Assembly: GCA_016222805.1 (NCBI GenBank)
Contig: JACRQG010000040.1
Span: 30,661 to 94,660, forward strand
Origin: Verrucomicrobiota bacterium
GTDB taxonomy: Bacteria > Verrucomicrobiota > Verrucomicrobiia > Opitutales > Opitutaceae
DNA length: 64,000 nucleotides
Reading direction: 5' to 3'
Shown here: one piece after another, positions 59,591-64,000 of the stretch
Numbering within the stretch: position 1 is the first letter of the stretch
How the letters are laid out: each line of letters begins with the position of its first letter
Notes under the pieces: model-generated
Seen by the model: the letters and a program-made list of their open reading frames with translations, nothing else
Told to the model about the DNA's origin: nothing
Database searches by the model: none
Made by a program: the position numbers and the translations under genes

Positions 59591-61546
59591 ATGAGCATGT
59601 CCTTTCGACTGTTCGGAATATGGGTCCTGCCGCTGATGGCCATGGCGGCGCCGGTGCGGGTCGAGAGCCCCGACTCACGGGTGCAACTCACCCTGGACAC
59701 GGATGCCGCGGGACACCTGGTGTACGCGGTGGCGTCGGATGGCCGCGTGCGGTTGCACCCGGCGCCGGCCGGGGCGAAGGTGGACGGGGTGGACTTGGGG
59801 GCGGGCGTGGAACTGGGGGAAGTCAGTCGCCGCGGGATCGACGAGACCTTTGCGTGGCGCGGCAACAAGACCTCCGCGCGCAACCGCTGCCAGGTGGCGG
59901 AGGTCAGGGTGCGGACGCGCACTCCGGAGGGGCGGACCGTCGCCTGGGTGCTCGAGGCCCGGGTGTTCGACGATGGCGCGGCGTTCCGCTACCGGATCCC
60001 GGGGGCGGGGACACGACGGATCGCCGGCGAATCGACGGCGTGGGAGTTGCCGGCGGATGCGACCCTTTGGTTCCAGACCAGCACGACCTCGTACGAAGAG
60101 GCCTATCGGCCGGCGCGGGCCGATGCGATCCCGGCCGAGGAGACCGACAAGAAAGGCCAGAAACGACCGGTATTCCTGGGCCCGCCGGCGACGCTGGTGT
60201 ATGCGGACGGCACCTACGGGCTCCTCTCCGAGGCGGCTCTGCGCCGCTACAGCGGGCTTTCCCTGCGGCCGGCCGGCGGGGCGCGGCTGGCCGCGGCGTT
60301 TCGCGACGACGCAAACGGCTGGAATCATGAGGGTGAAATCGTCTCCCCGTGGCGCGTGCTGGTGCTGGCGCGGGATCTCGACGGGCTCGTCAACAGCGAC
60401 GTCATTCCCGCCCTCTGTGATCCGCCCGACGCGGGGCTTTTCCCCGAAGGGATGAACGTGCCCTGGATCAAGCCGGGCAAGTCGATCTGCACCTGGATGG
60501 TCTTCGGCAACGACGGCGGGGCCTGGGAAAAGCAGAAGTGGTTTGTCGATCAGTGCGTGGCGATCGGATGTGAATACCTGTTGGTGGATGGCGGCTGGCA
60601 GAGCGAGAAATGGGGCTGGCTCAAGGGCGGGGGAGATCCCTGGGCGCGCCTGGCCGAGTTGGTCGCCTATGGGCGGGAACGGGGCGTCGGCATTCTGCTG
60701 TGGCATGCGTACAAGGACAACCGCAACGACGGTCCGGGTCTGACGACCCATGAGGCCCGCGAGCGGTTCCTGCGGCGCTGCGGGGAGGCGGGCGTGGCGG
60801 GGGTGAAGATCGACTTCTTCGACGCGGAGAGCCGGGCGCTCGTCGACGTGCGCGAGGAGATTCTCCGGGTGGCGGCCCACCATCGCCTGGCCGTCAACTT
60901 CCACGGAGTAAACAAACCGACCGGGGAGCCCCGCACCTGGCCCAACGAGGTGACGCGTGAGGGCATTCGCGAGCAGGAGTACCTTCTGTGGACGGAACTG
61001 CCGCTGCCGCACTATGGCGCGCTGCCGTTCACGCGGATGGCGGCGGGGCACGCGGACTTTCTGCCGGGATTTGTGCGGGCGCATTATCTGAAGAACACCA
61101 CCCTCGCGTTCCAACTCGCCTCTATCGTGGTCTACAGCACGCCCTTCTTGTGCTGGCCGGACCACCCCGAGGCGTACCTGCAGAGCGCAGCGCTGCCCCT
61201 GGTGCGCAGCGTGCCGGTGACGTGGGACGAAACGCGCGTGCTGCCGGGCTCCGTGCTGGGAGAGACGGTGGTAATGGCGCGCCGGAAGGGAGCACAATGG
61301 TACGTGGCGGCGCTGAACTGCCGATCAGAGCCGGCCACCGTGAACCTTGACTGGTCTCGCCTGCCCGGGGTGGAAACGGCTGCGGAAATGACCGTGTACC
61401 GCGAGGGAGATCGGCCGGTCAGCTGCCGCGTGGAGGAGCGCCTCCGCGCGCCGTCGGAGCGTCGGCTGGCCGCAACCCTTCCGCCCGGCGGGGGCATCCT
61501 GGTGCACTTGAACCCGCCGCCGCCACCGCCACCCCTCAAGAAGTAG
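59591..61546 (+). CDS. GH97 family glycoside hydrolase (secreted)
   Basis: The ATG at 59591 opens a signal peptide (FRLFGIWVLPLMAMAA). The 651-aa protein has the GH97 order: N-terminal beta-supersandwich (VRVESPDSRVQLTLDTDAAG), TIM barrel with CEYLLVDGGWQSEKWGW and GVKIDFFDAESR, and a C-terminal beta domain. Asp408 in KIDFFD matches the nucleophile of retaining (alpha-galactosidase-type) members, so that activity is more likely than the inverting SusB type. The protein ends in a proline run and two lysines (PPPPPPPLKK). Fits degradation of alpha-linked glycans along with the sulfatases. Confidence 0.9.
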   Translation: MSMSFRLFGIWVLPLMAMAAPVRVESPDSRVQLTLDTDAAGHLVYAVASDGRVRLHPAPAGAKVDGVDLGAGVELGEVSRRGIDETFAWRGNKTSARNRCQVAEVRVRTRTPEGRTVAWVLEARVFDDGAAFRYRIPGAGTRRIAGESTAWELPADATLWFQTSTTSYEEAYRPARADAIPAEETDKKGQKRPVFLGPPATLVYADGTYGLLSEAALRRYSGLSLRPAGGARLAAAFRDDANGWNHEGEIVSPWRVLVLARDLDGLVNSDVIPALCDPPDAGLFPEGMNVPWIKPGKSICTWMVFGNDGGAWEKQKWFVDQCVAIGCEYLLVDGGWQSEKWGWLKGGGDPWARLAELVAYGRERGVGILLWHAYKDNRNDGPGLTTHEARERFLRRCGEAGVAGVKIDFFDAESRALVDVREEILRVAAHHRLAVNFHGVNKPTGEPRTWPNEVTREGIREQEYLLWTELPLPHYGALPFTRMAAGHADFLPGFVRAHYLKNTTLAFQLASIVVYSTPFLCWPDHPEAYLQSAALPLVRSVPVTWDETRVLPGSVLGETVVMARRKGAQWYVAALNCRSEPATVNLDWSRLPGVETAAEMTVYREGDRPVSCRVEERLRAPSERRLAATLPPGGGILVHLNPPPPPPPLKK

Positions 61547-61623
61547 GCAGCTGGCGGACCGGAGGACGGGCGTGATGGGCTTGCCGGGATGCGCCAAAAG
61601 CGGCTCGATTCGGTCCCCACCCC

Positions 61624-62154
61624 ATGAAAGCACTCTCCCACACCCTCGGATTGTTTCTCCTGGCAACGGTCCTGCACGGCGCACCGCCGGCGGATTTCTC
61701 GGTCGAATCAGCGGTGGGCGGACCCCGCTTTACCCTTTCCGCGCACCGCGGAAAGTTCGTCGCCCTGCATTTCCTGCTCAAGACCGAGTGTCCGTATTGT
61801 CTGCGCCACACGCACGCCTACGCCGCGCTGGCGGCGACCACGCCGGACGTCGTGCACGTGTTCCTGAAACCGGACAGTGCCGAGGAAATCCAGTCATGGG
61901 CGGCGAAGATCAAAGAGGAGGGCCTGGCCGGCGCGCCCAACGTCCATCGGGATCCCGACGCGAAGCTCGCGAAGGCCTATGGTGTCCCGGACGGTTACCA
62001 CTTCCATGGCCAGGTGGTGCATTTTCCCGCGCTGATCCTCCTCGATCGCGGTGGAAAGGAAGTTTTCCGCTACGTGGGCAAGAATAATGCCGACCGGCTG
62101 AAACCGGCGGACTTCACCGCCCGACTGGCGGCCCTGAAGGCGCAGCAACCGTGA
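61624..62154 (+). CDS. Secreted thioredoxin-fold / peroxiredoxin-like protein
   Basis: 176 aa with a signal peptide (LGLFLLATVLHGAPPADF). A thioredoxin fold with active-site CPYC (LLKTECPYCLRHTHAYA) and HFPALILLDRGGKEVFRYVG is present. It could be a periplasmic thiol oxidoreductase or AhpC/TlpA-type reductase. Follows the GH97 gene after 77 bases on the same strand and may be co-transcribed. Converges with the SSS symporter gene. Confidence 0.8.
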   Translation: MKALSHTLGLFLLATVLHGAPPADFSVESAVGGPRFTLSAHRGKFVALHFLLKTECPYCLRHTHAYAALAATTPDVVHVFLKPDSAEEIQSWAAKIKEEGLAGAPNVHRDPDAKLAKAYGVPDGYHFHGQVVHFPALILLDRGGKEVFRYVGKNNADRLKPADFTARLAALKAQQP

Positions 62155-62173
62155 CGGTGGCCTGGCGGCGACG

Positions 62174-63721
62174 CTACTTCGCTTCGGCGGCGTCCCGGCG
62201 GCGTTCGCGCCAGCCCCAGAAGGTCATGCGGCGATCGCCCGCTGGCGCCGAGGGGAACAGGAAGCTGGCGAGGTAACCCACCACGATCACGACGAGGTGG
62301 GCGAGCGTGGCGATCATCACGTCGTGCCATCGGTAGTTCCACGCGCCCAGGTCGAGGAGCTTGGCCTTGCCAGAGGTGAGCGTGGCATAGGCGGTGAAAA
62401 GCAGGCTGGCGATGATGCCGCACCAGACGCCGGGGGTGTTGGCCCGCGTGCTCATGAACGCGAGGAAGAAGACGCCAAACACTCCCGCCGCCACAATCGA
62501 GGTGACGGAAAAGTAGAGCGACAGGGCGTTGCTCGCGGACGTCGTGAGCAGGAGTGCCACCACGGTGCAGAGCGCGCCGGCGACCGCGACGAAGAGCTTG
62601 CCCATGAACAGCCGCTGGGCGTCGGTGGTGTCCCGTTTGATCTTCGCGTAGAAGTCCTCCACCCCGACCACCGACAGGCAATTGAGGTCGGAGGAGATGG
62701 TGGACATGGCGGCGGCGAACAAGGAGGCCATGATCACGCCCGCGAGTCCGGCCGGGATGTGCGTCGAGATGAAGTAGGGGTAGACCTGGTCCGGCTTGGT
62801 GATGTGCGCGGGGAGCGCTTCGCCAGTGAGCTTGTAGAAGGACCAGCACAGGGATCCCACGAGCAGGAACAACGCCCAGCACGGGATGCACAGGATCGCG
62901 CCCAGGGCCATGCCCCGCATCGCCTCGCGGTCCGACTTTGCGACGAGGTAACGCTGCACGATGGTCTGATCCGCCGTGTATTTCTGCAGGTACCAGAAAA
63001 GCCCGTAGAAGCTCAGCACCCACACTCCCTTCTGGGAGAAGTCGAAGTCCCAGCTGCCGAGACTGATCTTGTGATTGTCCCACGCCAGAGCGAAGGCAGC
63101 TCCGGGTCCCCCGGGAGGAAGCCACAGCAGGTAGGCGAGGCTGATGATCAGGCCGAAAAGCAGAATGAAGCCCTGGATGACGTCGGTCCAGATGACCGCT
63201 TCGAGGCCGCCCAGGTAGGTGTAGATCACCGTCACCACGCCGGACACGAGGATGACCCCGGCCATGTTCCACCCGGTCAGGCTGTTGACCGTGAGCGCCA
63301 CGAGGTAGAAGACGAAACCCATCTTCGAGAAGTGGCCGACCAGGAACCCGATCGAGGTGTAGGCGCGCACGCTGTAGCTGAAGCGGCGCTGGAAGTACTC
63401 GTAGGCGCTCATGCCCACGGCGTGACGGAAGAACGGGATGATGACCGAGCCGGCGAGCACGAGCACCCCGAGGACCATGAAACCGGAGACCAGCTCGGCC
63501 CAGTTGCCGGCATAGGCGCCGCCGGGGTAGGCGATGAAGGTGATGCTGCTGATCAGCGTGGCGAACATCGACACGCCCATCGCCCAGGACGGAATCGAGC
63601 GCTTCGCGACGAAGTAGCTCTCCGTCGTCGTCTGGCGCTTCGCAAAGCGCAGCCCGACCACGAGCATGCCGATCATGTAGACGAGGATGACAGTGAAATC
63701 GAGCCAGCGGAGGGAGTTCAT
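62174..63721 (-). CDS. Sodium:solute symporter (SSS family)
   Basis: 515 aa with about 13 hydrophobic helices. The stretches ISSITFIAYPGGAYAGNWAE, GGLEAVIWTDVIQGFILLFG and FAAAMSTISSDLNCLSVVGV are SSS-family signatures. It imports a solute (sugar, sialic acid, amino acid or similar) with sodium. Its start lies 26 bases after a sulfatase stop on the same strand, so the two probably form an operon in which the symporter takes up the desulfated product. Confidence 0.9.
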   Translation of the reverse strand: MNSLRWLDFTVILVYMIGMLVVGLRFAKRQTTTESYFVAKRSIPSWAMGVSMFATLISSITFIAYPGGAYAGNWAELVSGFMVLGVLVLAGSVIIPFFRHAVGMSAYEYFQRRFSYSVRAYTSIGFLVGHFSKMGFVFYLVALTVNSLTGWNMAGVILVSGVVTVIYTYLGGLEAVIWTDVIQGFILLFGLIISLAYLLWLPPGGPGAAFALAWDNHKISLGSWDFDFSQKGVWVLSFYGLFWYLQKYTADQTIVQRYLVAKSDREAMRGMALGAILCIPCWALFLLVGSLCWSFYKLTGEALPAHITKPDQVYPYFISTHIPAGLAGVIMASLFAAAMSTISSDLNCLSVVGVEDFYAKIKRDTTDAQRLFMGKLFVAVAGALCTVVALLLTTSASNALSLYFSVTSIVAAGVFGVFFLAFMSTRANTPGVWCGIIASLLFTAYATLTSGKAKLLDLGAWNYRWHDVMIATLAHLVVIVVGYLASFLFPSAPAGDRRMTFWGWRERRRDAAEAK

Positions 63722-63747
63722 GTCGGGATGGCCGGGGAACGGCGGAA

Positions 63748-64000
63748 TCAGCGAGGGGCGGATGGAGGTAGAGGTTTGCGTACGGTCATCTCCTGAGCGC
63801 CGACGGCGGCGCGCCAGCGGCGAAGCTTCCCGCGCAGCTCGTTGGCGCGGGCGGTCTGCGCCGTGGCCAGGTCGTTCTGCTCGCCGGGATCCGCTGCGAG
63901 ATCAAACAGGCTCACGACGGGGCCGCGCCCGAGCAGCGCCCCTTCGTGCCACTCGATCAGCTTGAGGCTGCCGGCGCGGATCACGCTCGCGGGCCGCATG
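63748..64000 (-). CDS. Sulfatase, C-terminal fragment (cut by window edge)
   Basis: The gene runs off the right edge; about 83 codons of its 3' end are visible. SVIRAGSLKLIEWHEGALLG and VSLFDLAADPGEQNDLATAQ match the C-terminal part of S1 sulfatases (the usual LYDLxxDPxExxNL block). The catalytic Cys lies outside. It would be the fourth sulfatase of the window and shares an operon with the SSS symporter. Confidence 0.8.
   Translation of the reverse strand, partial: MRPASVIRAGSLKLIEWHEGALLGRGPVVSLFDLAADPGEQNDLATAQTARANELRGKLRRWRAAVGAQEMTVRKPLPPSAPR

Overview
This 64 kb window is GC-rich, gene-dense bacterial chromosome. It most resembles the Verrucomicrobiota, probably the Opitutales/Opitutaceae. 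Grounds: runs of secreted S1 sulfatases, a Ser/Thr kinase fused to a LamG-like domain beside a sigma factor and an FHA protein, a PEP-CTERM-like protein, several giant secreted beta-propeller/Ig proteins, an SSS symporter next to a sulfatase, and a quinoprotein dehydrogenase with an inserted cytochrome c. The taxon is inferred from gene content; no rRNA, tRNA or CRISPR array was seen.

Layout. 1-6.2 kb: the end of a concentrative nucleoside transporter, a secreted delta-60-propeller protein and a TonB-dependent receptor. 6.3-9.96 kb: a kinase / sigma factor / FHA signalling operon closed by a long hairpin. 9.96-11 kb: a hairpin-rich leader and a PEP-CTERM-like protein. 11-17.5 kb: three sulfatases, a hemerythrin and a secreted aldose epimerase. 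17.6-24.2 kb: rnhB, a PAS histidine kinase, a lipoprotein, an ECF sigma / anti-sigma-like / Spy-like operon, and an NtrC-type regulator interrupted by one in-frame TAG. 24.3-29.4 kb: a small coiled-coil protein, an outer-membrane barrel and a membrane histidine kinase (with sigma-54-like sites nearby), then a PQQ-propeller protein. 29.6-37.1 kb: an RGG-rich protein of unknown function, tsaE-thiL-CPBP protease, and a pyrR-pyrB-pyrC operon. 37.2-41.6 kb: a YtrA-type GntR regulator with ABC ATPase and two permeases, with a clear operator palindrome. 41.8-52.4 kb: three giant secreted proteins in tandem. 52.7-64 kb: nagZ, a TolB-like propeller protein, a TIR-TPR membrane protein, a quinoprotein dehydrogenase, GH97, a thioredoxin-fold protein, an SSS symporter and the end of a fourth sulfatase.

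How the parts fit. Sulfatases, GH97, aldose epimerase, TonB receptor, quinoprotein dehydrogenase and symporters indicate a degrader of (sulfated) polysaccharides. Regulation relies on envelope sensing: two histidine kinases, an NtrC-type regulator, two sigma factors and a Ser/Thr kinase.

The most striking unexplained signals are: (1) a roughly 130-residue module always present as a tandem pair at the extreme C-terminus of five otherwise different secreted proteins; (2) two genes cut by a single in-frame stop where the downstream frame plainly continues the protein; (3) a perfect three-way-junction RNA fold upstream of the PEP-CTERM gene; (4) an RGG-box protein of unknown function with a hairpin/terminator leader.
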